DNA of 64,000 nt, taken from assembly GCA_028551475.1 (NCBI GenBank), contig JAKISB010000012.1, positions 62,001-126,000 on the forward strand. The letters run 5' to 3'. The number at the start of each line of letters is the position of its first letter. Positions within the stretch are counted from its first letter, which is position 1. Shown piece by piece: positions 10,558 through 21,106 of this stretch. The position numbers and the translations under genes are program-made. The stretch comes from Casuarina equisetifolia. Lineage: Eukaryota > Streptophyta > Magnoliopsida > Fagales > Casuarinaceae. The notes beneath the pieces were generated by a model. It made no database searches. It had not been told where the DNA came from and worked only from the letters and a program-made list of their open reading frames with translations.

Positions 10558-13133
10558 AAAGTTAATCGTCAATTTAAGATTTAAATCTTTTGATTTATTT
10601 TTAATTTCAACTATTTGGATTTAAATGTGGCATACGATTTTAGAATCAAATGGTAAGATTTAAATTTTCTGATTAGTTTTAAATCAATGGCTTCATTTAA
10701 ATAAGCATATTAATTTTTATATTAACGGCTAAAGGATTTAAATCTTCCAATTTATTTCTTAATCCAACTATTTGAATTTAAATATGGTATACAATTTGAA
10801 AACGGAAAATTTACTGATCAATTTTACATCAACTACTTGATTTTAATTTACATATTGATTTCTAAATTAACAACCCCATTTAAATCTTCTAGTTTATTTT
10901 TAAATCCAATGGTTGGAATTTAAATTTTAAACATGATTTGAAATTTTTAGATTTTAAATCTAATGGCTGGATTTAAATATGTCATATGACTTTTAAATCA
11001 ACTTTATGATTTAAATCATTGGTCTAATTTGAATATGCATATTGACTTTTAAATTAATAGTTGCTTAAATCTTTTGGTTTATTTTTAAATTTAAATGTTG
11101 GAATTTAAATCTAAAATTCGATTTTATACTTACAACTTGTAGATCCAATGATTAGATTGAAGTATTCCATATGATTTTCAAATAGACAATATGATTTAAG
11201 TTTGTTGATCAATTTTAAATTAGTGGCTTGATTCAAATATGCATATCAATGTTTAAATTAATAGGATAAGTTAAATCTTTTGGGTTATTATACATCCAAC
11301 ATTTGTATTTTTAATCTAAAATTTGATTTTAAACCTATAGATTTTAGATCCAATTCCTAGATTTAAGTCTACCATACCATTTTCAAATTGAATGTAGTTC
11401 TCTGGCCGTTAATATAAAAATTAATATGCTTATTTAAATGAAGCCATTAATTTAAAACTAATCAAAAAATTTAAATCTTACCATTTGATTCTAAAATCGT
11501 ATGCCACATTTAAATCCAAATAGTTGAAATTAAAAATAAATCAAAAGATTTAAATCTTAAATTGACGATTAACTTTAAATCTTTCCATTTGTTTCTAAAT
11601 TGAATTGTTTGGATTTAAATATGGCATAAGATTTTAAAATTGGCTGATTATTTTTAAATCAATGGCTTCATTTAAATAGGCATATTAATTTTTATATTAA
11701 CGGCTAAAGGATTTAAATCTTCCAATTTATTTCTTAATCCAACTATTTGAATTTAAATATGGTATACAATTTGAAAACGGAAAATTTACTGATCAATTTT
11801 ACATCAACTACTTGATTTTAATTTACATATTGATTTCTAAATTAACAACCCCATTTAAATCTAAAATTCGATTTTATACTTACAACTTGTAGATCCAATG
11901 ATTAGATTGAAGTCTTCCATATGATTTTCAAATAGACAATATGATTTAAGTTTGTTGATCAATTTTAAATTAGTGGCTTGATTCAAATAGGATAACTTAT
12001 CAATGTTTAAATTAACAGGATAAGTTAAATCTTTTGGGTTATTATACATCCAACATTTGTATTTTTAATCTAAAATTTGATTTTAAACCTATAGATTTTA
12101 GATCCAATTCCTAGATTTAAGTCTACCATACAATTTTCAAATTGAATGTAGTCCTCCGGCCGTTAATATAAAAATTAATATGCTTATTTAAATGAAGCCA
12201 TTGATTTAAAACTAATCAGAAAATTTAAATCTTACCATTTGATTCTAAAATCGTATGCCACATTTAAATCCAAATAGTTGAAATTAAAAATAAATCAAAA
12301 GATTTAAATCTTAAATTGATGATTAACTTTAAATCTTTCCATTTGTTTCTAAATTGAATTGTTTGGATTTAAATGTGGCATAAGATTTTAAAATTGGCTG
12401 ATTATTTTTAAATCAATGGCTTCATTTAAATAGGCATATTAATTTTTATATTAACGGCTAAAGGATTTAAATCTTCCAATTTATTTCTTAATCCAACTAT
12501 TTGAATTTAAATATGGTATACAATTTGAAAACGGAAAATTTACTGATCAATTTTACATCAACTACTTGATTTTAATCGACATATTGATTTCTAAATTAAC
12601 AACCCCGTTTAAATCTTCTAGTTTATTTTTAAATCCAATGGTTGGAATTTAAATTTTAAACATGATTTGAAATTTTTAGATTTTAAATCTAATGGCTTGA
12701 TTTAGATATGTCATATGACTTTTAAATCAACTTTATGATTTAAATCATTGGTCTAATTTGAATATGCATATTGACTTTTAAATTAATAGCGGCTTAAATC
12801 TTTTGGTTTATTTTTAAATTTAAATGTTGAAATTTAAATCTAAAATTCGATTTTATACTTAGATCCAATGATTAGATTGAAGTCTTCCATATGATTTTCA
12901 AATAGACAATATGATTTAAGTTTGTTGATCAATTTTAAATTAGTGGCTTGATTCAAATATGCATATCAATGTTTAAATTAGCAGAATAAGTTAAATCTTT
13001 TGGGTTATTATACATCCAACATTTGTATTTTTAATCTAAAATTTGATTTTAAACCTATAGATTTTAGATCCAATTCCTAGATTTAAGTCTACCATACAAT
13101 TTTCAAATTGAATGTAGCCCTCCGGCCGTTAAT
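10558..13133. repeat. AT-rich palindromic repeat block, copy 2 (long)
   Basis: Same family as 1-1170. The phrase AACGGCTAAAGGATTTAAATC recurs near 10725, 11699 and 12452, so higher-order units of roughly 750-975 bp are visible. Both orientations of the basic segment occur, giving nested inverted repeats. From 11964 onward it repeats position 1 onward. Confidence 0.7.
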
Positions 13134-13314
13134 AGGCATACCTTCGTGTAGCCTCCATTTCTTCTTTATAAATAGCCTTCATTTATGCAAAGACTTGACG
13201 GATTAAAGCCCTCATTTCTTCTCGCGGTTGGGGCAAACCTTTTTGCAGACGAACAAAGAAATCTTCCCGTGTACTGTTTTCACAGAACAATCGGCAATCC
13301 CTGGGATCAGAACT

Positions 13315-13326
13315 GCTCTGATACCA
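13315..13326 (-). promoter_or_regulatory. tRNA-Met primer-binding site, second period
   Basis: The minus strand reads TGGTATCAGAGC. It lies exactly 11,963 bp from the site at 1352. Confidence 0.85.
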
Positions 13327-13328
13327 TT

Positions 13329-13753
13329 TGTCGCAGTCTTCCGAGATCCCAATCAGAGCTTGGTTTGAGCGGGGTTGATTTGGATTTGTAGGAGTCATCT
13401 TCCCTGCATCAGAGTGGACACAGCACACCCGATCATAATGGAAATGGCACATCAGCATCATATTGGACACTGCACAACTGCATCATAAGGGACACAGCAC
13501 CTCTGCATCATCAAGGGCACACAGCACCGGGGCACCAGCCAAAGCTTTTGCATAAAAACAGTCTCCTCTTTCATTCACCATTGCCACCTTTTACATAGCC
13601 AACCTCATTACAGTTTTGCCCCCATTATATTAAATGCCCACCAACCACATCTCTTGGCATAAAAGCCCGATCCCACTTCCACAAGCTCTACACAGGGGTC
13701 CCACAAAACTACAAACTACAAGATAATACAAAACCCAAAACAGGCACGTGACA
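13329..13753 (-). mobile_element. LTR (425 bp) of truncated retrotransposon, second period
   Basis: Direct duplicate of 1366-1790 with a few substitutions. One of them adds a stop to the frame seen across the first copy. TGTC/GACA ends and the adjacent PBS are kept. Confidence 0.6.
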
Positions 13754-14496
13754 CTACCATACAATTTTAACTGTAATAGCTAGCTACTACTTCTAGAAAG
13801 AGAGTTTACTAATGCAGTTATTGAAGGAGGAGCTATTACAGTTAAAACTAAAACAGCTACAGCTATTACCATAACTGTTGATATAATTACTGCTAAAATT
13901 ACTGCTAAAATTACTATTAAAGCTACTAAAGACGTCGATGGGTTAAAGTATGGCAGCTTCCTAAGAGGAAGGAGAGATTAGAGTATATCTATTTCCAGAG
14001 TCTACATTCTCACTTGCTTGCTGGCTTGATTAAAGAGTACTAGCTCTATTGATTACGGATTACAGAGTCATAACTCGACTGCTCTATTGCTTGCTAACAA
14101 AATAACTACAACCATTAGATATCACAACCGTCCCTTGCCTTCTTCCCTAGAAGTTAGGAGTTCACCTGCGTTAACTCGTTCACCTGCTTTACAACCCATT
14201 GGTGTTACTTCTTAGCTTTCGTCTAAGGAAATACCTTGCCTTAGTTTTAGCGTTGTTGCTACTTATGCCTTCTGCCTGCTTGCTGATGCAATAGCTGTAG
14301 TTTCTGGAGCTAGTAAAAGCAATAAAGCTAAAGTAGGAACTGCGATTACAGGAACAAGAATTGCTATAACCAGAACAGGCAGTCGAGGAACTACTGCCAA
14401 TCAGGAAGCTACAGCTAGTAAACAACAGGTGATGTTAACTTTCTCAAGCTAAGTACGTTCTGTTCATCCTAGTTTGTGGGGGAAAGGTGACATCCC
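13754..14496. other. Unclassified stretch, second period
   Basis: Duplicate of 1791-2533 with the 17-bp inverted repeat at 13765-13781 and 13831-13847. Several substitutions separate it from copy 1. The inverted copy in contig 2 shares the variants of this second copy. Confidence 0.5.
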
Positions 14497-15300
14497 TCAA
14501 TCTTGATGAAAGTGTACTCTTGAGGCTAACTCCTTACTCGGTTGCCCTATAACGATCTGCACAGGGTTGGCCATCTAGAGGAGAATATATGGTTTGTCTT
14601 ACATCTTTCACAATCTTGCCCATGGGTTTCAACTTCCTCATCCTCCATCTCACAAAGGAATCATAAAACAGGTTCATGTCAGTAGTGATAAAGAAGCGTC
14701 TCCCGTCACAACCCAACCCAAAAGCTTTAAGGTCCTCCATGGCAATTGGGGGAAAGTAGGTGAAGCAATTATATGGACCCTAGAACCTAGATATCTCATC
14801 ATTAGAAAGGCCAAAATTACGCATAACCTCCACTGGTATACCTAACCACTTGATTTTCACGTAGTCTTGCACTTCTCTGGTGGTGCGCCTCCATTTGCAT
14901 CCTCAGATTCTTGTGCGATTTCTACTTCCTCATCCACTTCACGTGGAAAAACAGGTGGATTGCCAAATTTTTGGATTTTTCGTGCAAGTCTATCATCTAA
15001 GGGCTTATGGGCATACCAGTGCAGTGGAAACCAAATGGCAAGAGGACATTGGCACCTCTAAGTCTATGATAAGCGGCAGCAAAATTCTAGCTTTGAAAGC
15101 GAGAATGCACGTCTAAGACGCAAATATCCATTCATATAGGGAGAGGGGAAGTTGCCAAAGAACTTGTCACCCAGCTCAAGAGGTCTTTCCCCAGGTTCAG
15201 CCCTGAAAACATCTCTTTTTTCCTACCATTCACGAACATCTTGCTGTCTCTGCAAGAGACGATCCCTCCTAGCAAAGCTTTTCCCACCCTCAGATGCCAT
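14497..15300 (-). pseudogene. Cytosolic leucyl-tRNA synthetase 5' fragment, copy 2
   Basis: Duplicate of the pseudogene at 2534-3337, offset 11,963 bp, with the same R-L-G-R replacement of the class I HxGH motif and the same stops. The breaks therefore predate the duplication. It encodes no usable enzyme. Confidence 0.83.
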
Positions 15301-15999
15301 GTGACAATGTTGTCGGAAACTGCAAACAAAACAAGACCATAACCAAACATCCTATTGCAGGAAGTAGTCACAGCCAAGCACTCAAAATTTACGGCAAATA
15401 CTCCCTCTTTCTTTTCCTCACTCTCTTCACTTAGGTACCAAAAAGAGGAACCCATTTCAATTTGGCAAACACAGTAGTTCATTTGCTGGAAAGTATAACA
15501 AATATTTCAATTTCTATGAGCTCCTTCACCATCGGAAGAAAAATCCAGTGGGTGCACGAGAGAAACTATGACAAGACTCACTGGTAATGCTGAATTAAAG
15601 CCATTATTTTCCTTCACCTAATTTCTTATTCAGAGACTTAGGAGACTTATGCTTCACATAATTTCTTATTTAGAGACTCAAGCGATATTTCGCACCTCAA
15701 AACTTCAATAGAATCTCAAAAAAGAACCAAATAATCATTACAATCATACCAACAAGAATAACTACGCCTATGACATCAAGTAAAGAAGGAATTTCATATC
15801 TCATTAACTGCAACAGATATTAGAAATTTTAAGTTTCACTCTGACTTAATTCAAGGTGTATTAAAAGTCCCGTTAAATATTCACTAAACATGGAATCCAA
15901 ATCACTAAAATATGCACAAAGTCAAGCCTGAGATATTTTCACATTGGGAAGTTACATTTCATCCACTCAAAATAACATTGATTCATCTAGACTAAAAAC
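15301..15999 (-). other. 5' flank of LeuRS pseudogene copy 2
   Basis: Duplicate of 3338-4036. Two substitutions seen here (GCTTCACATAA near 15651 and AGTCCCGTTAA near 15867) are shared with the inverted copy in contig 2 and not with copy 1. Confidence 0.45.
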
Positions 16000-16025
16000 T
16001 GTTAGAAAACAAACCCGTGAATCTA
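16000..16025 (-). mobile_element. First 26 bp of a further copia 3' LTR, cut by the gap
   Basis: The sequence enters the same TGTTAGAAAACAAACCCG end seen at 4037 and stops at the N run. Contig 1 therefore ends inside a second copia element in the same orientation as element 1. Confidence 0.8.
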
Positions 16026-16525
16026 NNNNNNNNNNNNNNNNNNNNNNNNNNNNNNNNNNNNNNNNNNNNNNNNNNNNNNNNNNNNNNNNNNNNNNNNNNN
16101 NNNNNNNNNNNNNNNNNNNNNNNNNNNNNNNNNNNNNNNNNNNNNNNNNNNNNNNNNNNNNNNNNNNNNNNNNNNNNNNNNNNNNNNNNNNNNNNNNNNN
16201 NNNNNNNNNNNNNNNNNNNNNNNNNNNNNNNNNNNNNNNNNNNNNNNNNNNNNNNNNNNNNNNNNNNNNNNNNNNNNNNNNNNNNNNNNNNNNNNNNNNN
16301 NNNNNNNNNNNNNNNNNNNNNNNNNNNNNNNNNNNNNNNNNNNNNNNNNNNNNNNNNNNNNNNNNNNNNNNNNNNNNNNNNNNNNNNNNNNNNNNNNNNN
16401 NNNNNNNNNNNNNNNNNNNNNNNNNNNNNNNNNNNNNNNNNNNNNNNNNNNNNNNNNNNNNNNNNNNNNNNNNNNNNNNNNNNNNNNNNNNNNNNNNNNN
16501 NNNNNNNNNNNNNNNNNNNNNNNNN
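16026..16525. other. Scaffold gap, exactly 500 N
   Basis: A run of exactly 500 N, identical in length to the second gap. This is typical of a fixed-size placeholder, so true distance and orientation across it are unknown. Predicted ORFs spanning it are meaningless. Confidence 0.97.
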
Positions 16526-19500
16526 CTTAACTTCTCAATGGAGAGCGAATCATGTTTTTAAGGCCCACTTTAAGTTGCACAAAATCCATAACAAAAAGTA
16601 CAACTAGTTGTACTTCAAGTCAAGAGCTTGCAGTTGTCTTCAAAATAATTTGCGCTTTTGACATGCAACAAATATAGCTAGTGAACCCAAAACTCAATTT
16701 TTACACCAAACTAGATGCACTTGAAGGACACATAAAAGTAAAAGCCGTGGATGGGATCAGTAATATTGATGTGACAATCGTCTGCCAATGCAAGGTAGTT
16801 TGGAGAAAAGAAATACACAACCAAAGTTACAGATATGCATAAAACAATATATTCTGATGTATACAAGAAAATGAAGACAAAGTGATGATAGCAATTGCCA
16901 CCAGATAACATTAAAAATAAAAAAAATAAAAAAATAAAGAATAGAAAAAGATAATCTGGGGAGATTGAAACAAGGACGGATCAACCTGTTTGCAATGTTA
17001 TACGAAAATGAGATAAAGATTAGAAAGTAAATAAAGAAAGAACAAAATAAGGTGGCTCAACCCTAGAGTTTGAATGTACAATAAACAGGACCCAAGAAAC
17101 TACGTCTTTATTATTTATTAGGTTAGAAACATATAACATCCCATACATATATAAAGAATTCAATCATTTCAAAACAGAAAGTTAACATCAATTTGTCACA
17201 TCTGAATAACACAACAATGTAATTGATTGCTACAATCCAATGATTAGGTCCTTCAAATCAATCATTTGACTCACTTTTATTATGTGGAAAGCAAATCATA
17301 TTTCATACTAACAATATGGTATTTACAAGTTTACTGTAAACAAATCCAGTGTCATAAAATACACTAATTGGAGTGCATCCAGGTCCCTAGACCAATTGCA
17401 GAGGGCTAAATTTGGAAAAACATCTATCACAGCACCAAAGCATCATGAATGGTGGTGCTCCTTGAATGACATGAAATGATACATCAATCAGTACGCATAT
17501 TAGTGATACTCATAGCCTCACCACCCGAAGCACTGTACCAAGTGATACTCAGAAAATTAGCCAATTGCTTTTCCAACTGTGATCAGCCACAGTTAATCAC
17601 TTGTTAAACATTGATGGAAGATGTAATCAGCAATTAACTATTGTGCTCACGCATTGGAACTCAATCTATTACTGTAACTACTGAAAATAATACTTCTAAA
17701 TGCTTGGGGATCGTATTCTCTAGCCAATTTAGTGAATCAACCCAAGAAAAACCATTTCCACCTCTGAGACGTCATCTAGATGATTCTTGAGCAACATCTA
17801 TCTCTAGGTTGCAAATTTGAAAACCAACTAACATTGGTCCAATTCTTCACCGATGTGGAAAGCAAGAAAAACAACTTTTCCCCAGTAACAACAAAGACCA
17901 CATGTGCTCAAAGTGAAGACACATTATAACAAGGGCTACCCCCTCTTAACTCTAGGTCTCAGGGAAAGCCAAAATTTACCAGGGCATATTTGAACCACCC
18001 AGAGATTAAGCTGAGATCAGACAAGCATAGAACTGTTTAAAGTAGACATCTTTTGAGATTCAATCTACTAATTAAGCATATAATCAATCCACTCGTATCA
18101 AGCAACTACACTCATTTCATGACCTCCACACATGATATTACTTCAAATATGCACCACACGAAGAATGAGCCTAAATTCTTTGGAGACACATCTATACAGC
18201 CCACAACAAAATGTACAACTTAGAAGGATGCAGGAAAAATGGAGGTTGCCTGCTATACGATCAAAAGTAACTGAAAGGAGAAACAGAATATTCTATAGGA
18301 AGGTCCCATTGGAAATGAAAAGAGCTAAAAGCTTTTTTTATAGAAATAACAGAGTGCTCAAAACAGCAAAAGAGCCTAATCTTGTGCTGACATAATCAAG
18401 GACTACAAAATCAACTCAACTCAATTATGCTTAAATCTCAATTTAAAAGGGGTCAGCTGAGCCTATAAACAGAGTCGTAAAAGAACTTGCAAAACTAGAA
18501 ATAAATTTCCAGGCTAAACTTTACATGAAATTTCAAAATAGTCATACGCAAAATTCTACCAACTTTAATAATAAAATGCCCAATAAATTGAAAGTTTTAA
18601 AATCATCCACTCTTATATTTCACTTCACCACTGATTTAATTTTTTGCTAAGATTTCCATGGTGTTTCCAATCATATTTGTATTAGTCTTACGGTAAAAAT
18701 GTACAATGTAATGATGTGTGAGAATCAACACATTTACCTTCTCTTTTCTTCCTCTTCTCTTTTCAGTTTCTCAGTGGCATTTTTTCGCTCAGCAGACGCA
18801 ATACTTGGACTCCGCGACTTGGGCAAAGGAGGTAAAGAGCTACTCCTGCTTCTAGGTCTTCCGTGTCGCCTAGGTGTTGGAGACCGATTTCGGTGCCGGT
18901 TGGATGGAGAGCGGCTTCCATGGCGACGTGAGGAACTAGAATGACTTCTTCGCCTGCTCCATAGAATAAAACACTATCATATAAGACCAACCGGAGCTAA
19001 AAAATCTCAGACATGGAAAACAAACTTCCCATTAGAATAGGCAAGAGAAAAATAAAAGTGCCTTCAGTTTATAACTTCCGCATTATTTCAAGCATACATA
19101 AACACTCTCTTGGTATAACTGGTATCCAAAGGTTCAGACTTAACCGTACAGAGCGAAAAACAGCACCAATAAACAACCAAAGACACAATCAACAACAGTC
19201 GCCAGAAGTATTTCTGTCATATGTGACGTTCTTACCATCGGTACTGAACTTATTCTCAATTAGGGTGCAAAAGAGAATTTTTCCCATAAGAAGAAGGAGG
19301 AGGAGGAGGAGGAGGAGGAGAAGAAAGGGAAACGGCAATGGGGTTTGTAAAGTGACTTGAAAAATCACAACGCATCAAGGAGAGGTGTTTGAAGCACCTA
19401 GAGTGAGAAGTGGAATAGGGAGAGCGGCTTCGGCTTCGATCCCTTCGGCTCCTTCGGCTGTGGCGGTGGTGAGACACAGGGGACGCCGGTGAGTATCTCC

Positions 19501-19537
19501 TTCGGTAAGACGGCGAGCGAGACAGACTATGGGGCAT
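16526..19537 (-). pseudogene. ARGLU1-like gene, copy C: exons 1-2 only, cut at the contig end
   Basis: Exon 1 is 19398-19537 and exon 2 is 18738-18953, with the same GT-AG borders as copy A. The N-terminal RS-rich region is intact except that residue 3 is His instead of Arg (CGT to CAT). Intron 2 runs to the gap at 16526, so exons 3-4 are missing from the assembly, not demonstrably from the genome. About ten differences from copy A are visible over 3.5 kb. Upstream, homology with copy A stops at 20130, where minisatellite replaces the gene's 5' flank. It may be a real gene with a new upstream region, or an assembly-truncated allele. Confidence 0.75.
19298..19322. repeat. GGA trinucleotide microsatellite in intron 1 of ARGLU1 copy C
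   Basis: A GGA/AGG run just downstream of the exon 1 donor. The copy A equivalent (about 48341-48366) is one triplet longer. It produces proline or arginine runs in spurious ORFs. Confidence 0.7.
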
Positions 19538-20130
19538 CTTTTCTTCTCCAATGTTTCAAAGCCTGGGCCTTCGCTGCTTCATTTTCTTCTTCAAGGGAAT
19601 CAGTCAAAGGCCTCCTCCTATATCATGTTCACTATTATTTTAGTGTCAAATTTTTGGTACTCCAAGGGCCTTCATTTTCAAGATGAGAACGAGTCTGAGC
19701 CAGGTCCCATCTGGTCATCCATATTTATGGTAGAAACCCTTCTCAATTAGACAACGAACGGTTGAAGGATTCTCTGAATTCTCACTTGTTATAACTTTTT
19801 GTTCGTGGTCAATTCCATCAACTCTCATGTTCTGTTACTAGAAATATATCACCTTCATTACCAATCTCTATTATCACAAGCATTTTCTGTTTGATAATTC
19901 AATGGCTACCTAGAAAGGGGACGGTCTTTAAATTAGGTTAGGTAACAATTTTTTTTCCATTTATTTGAAAATTATTAATTTATAAGTTTCTTTCCTTTTT
20001 TTTTTGGCTAAATATTTAGATCCGAAACATGCAACTCATATTTGCAGTAAAGCAAAATGTAAGTACAAAGTACAACTTAGCACCTTCATCCACTTTTTTC
20101 AAAAAAAAAAAACTCTTGACACATCTTTTC
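19538..20130 (-). promoter_or_regulatory. 5' UTR and proximal promoter of ARGLU1 copy C
   Basis: Upstream region of the gene, near-identical to 48585-49180. A GGCCCA-type (site II/TCP) motif lies in the leader close to the ATG. Homology to copy A ends abruptly at 20130 after ACACATCTTTTC, next to a minisatellite segment that also contains CATCTTC, so microhomology is available at the junction. Confidence 0.45.
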
Positions 20131-20845
20131 TTCAAATTCAAATTCAAACTCAAAAACAAACCGTTGATACACATTGGTCTTTTTGAAATTCTTGTATATA
20201 AGTGATACTTGTATAATCCTCCATATCATCTTTTCATATTTTTTTAAAGAAAGTATCAATCCAGAAAAGAAGCATTCACGTCAAGACAATAAAGAAAAGT
20301 GCAAGATGGCCCCCTCCTCTGAAAAAGTATCTGCTCATCATTCTAAGCCGACAACCTCTGAAATCCCTTTTTCAGTTTCTCCCACAATACACGATACATC
20401 TTCAAAATCAAATTCAAATTCAAACTCAAAAACAAACCGTTGATACACAACGGTCTCTTTGAAATTCCTGTATATAAGTGATACTTGTATAATCCTCCAT
20501 ATCATCTTTTCATATTTTTTTAAAGAAAGTATCTATCCAGAAAAGAAGCATTCACGTCAAGGCAATAAAGAAAAGTCCAAGATGGCCCCCTCCTCTGAAA
20601 AAGTATCTGCTCATCATTCTAAGCCGACAACCTCTGAAATCCCTTTTTCAGTTTCTCCAACAATACACGATACATCTTCAAAATCAAATTCAAATTCAAA
20701 CTCAAAAACAAACCGTTGATACACAACGGTCTCTTTGAAATTCCTGTATATAAGTGATACTTGTATAATCCTCCATATCATCTTTTCATATCATCTTTAT
20801 TGCCTTGTATAAAGATGATACACAACGGTCTCTTTGAAATTCTTT
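20131..20845 (+). repeat. 276-bp minisatellite array 2
   Basis: Two complete units plus partial units on both sides, in plus orientation. TATATAAG lies at 20195-20202 and 20471-20478, and the MAPSS ATG of the first unit is at 20306. The last partial unit (20735-20845) is rearranged with short repeats of TATCATCTTT and TTTATTGCC before it fuses to the copia leader. The array lies between the ARGLU1 copy C upstream region and a copia element that lacks its 5' LTR. Confidence 0.85.
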
Positions 20846-21106
20846 ATTGCCTCCGTTGACCGATTGAGCGTTGACTGTTGACTGTTGACCGTTGACTTTG
20901 ACTGAACAGAATTTTCAGGTGATTTCTGTGCCAATTTTTACAGTATTTTTCTGGTATTTTTTTGGGAGATATTTGACTATTTTTAGGCATAATCAGAAGG
21001 GTATTTTGGTCAATTTGGTTGGCATTTGTTGAGGGGTATTTTGGTAATTTTGTACTTTTGATTCCTATTTGAGGGGGAAGTCAAAGGGGAGTTTATTTTT
21101 GTTGTG
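20846..21106 (+). mobile_element. Copia element 2 leader with W-box cluster
   Basis: Leader upstream of gag with six TTGAC(C/T) motifs between 20856 and 20903. There is no PBS and no LTR upstream. It is the same configuration as element 1, so loss of the 5' end predates the duplication. Confidence 0.65.

Noticed and set aside
15944..16607. ORFs of about 200 codons across the first gap, and similar ones at 49661-50374
   Set aside because: They consist almost entirely of N and are artefacts of translating the gap.
18132..18395. 87-codon basic ORF, with a copy at 47176-47439
   Set aside because: Located in intron 2 of ARGLU1 on the opposite strand with no family resemblance.
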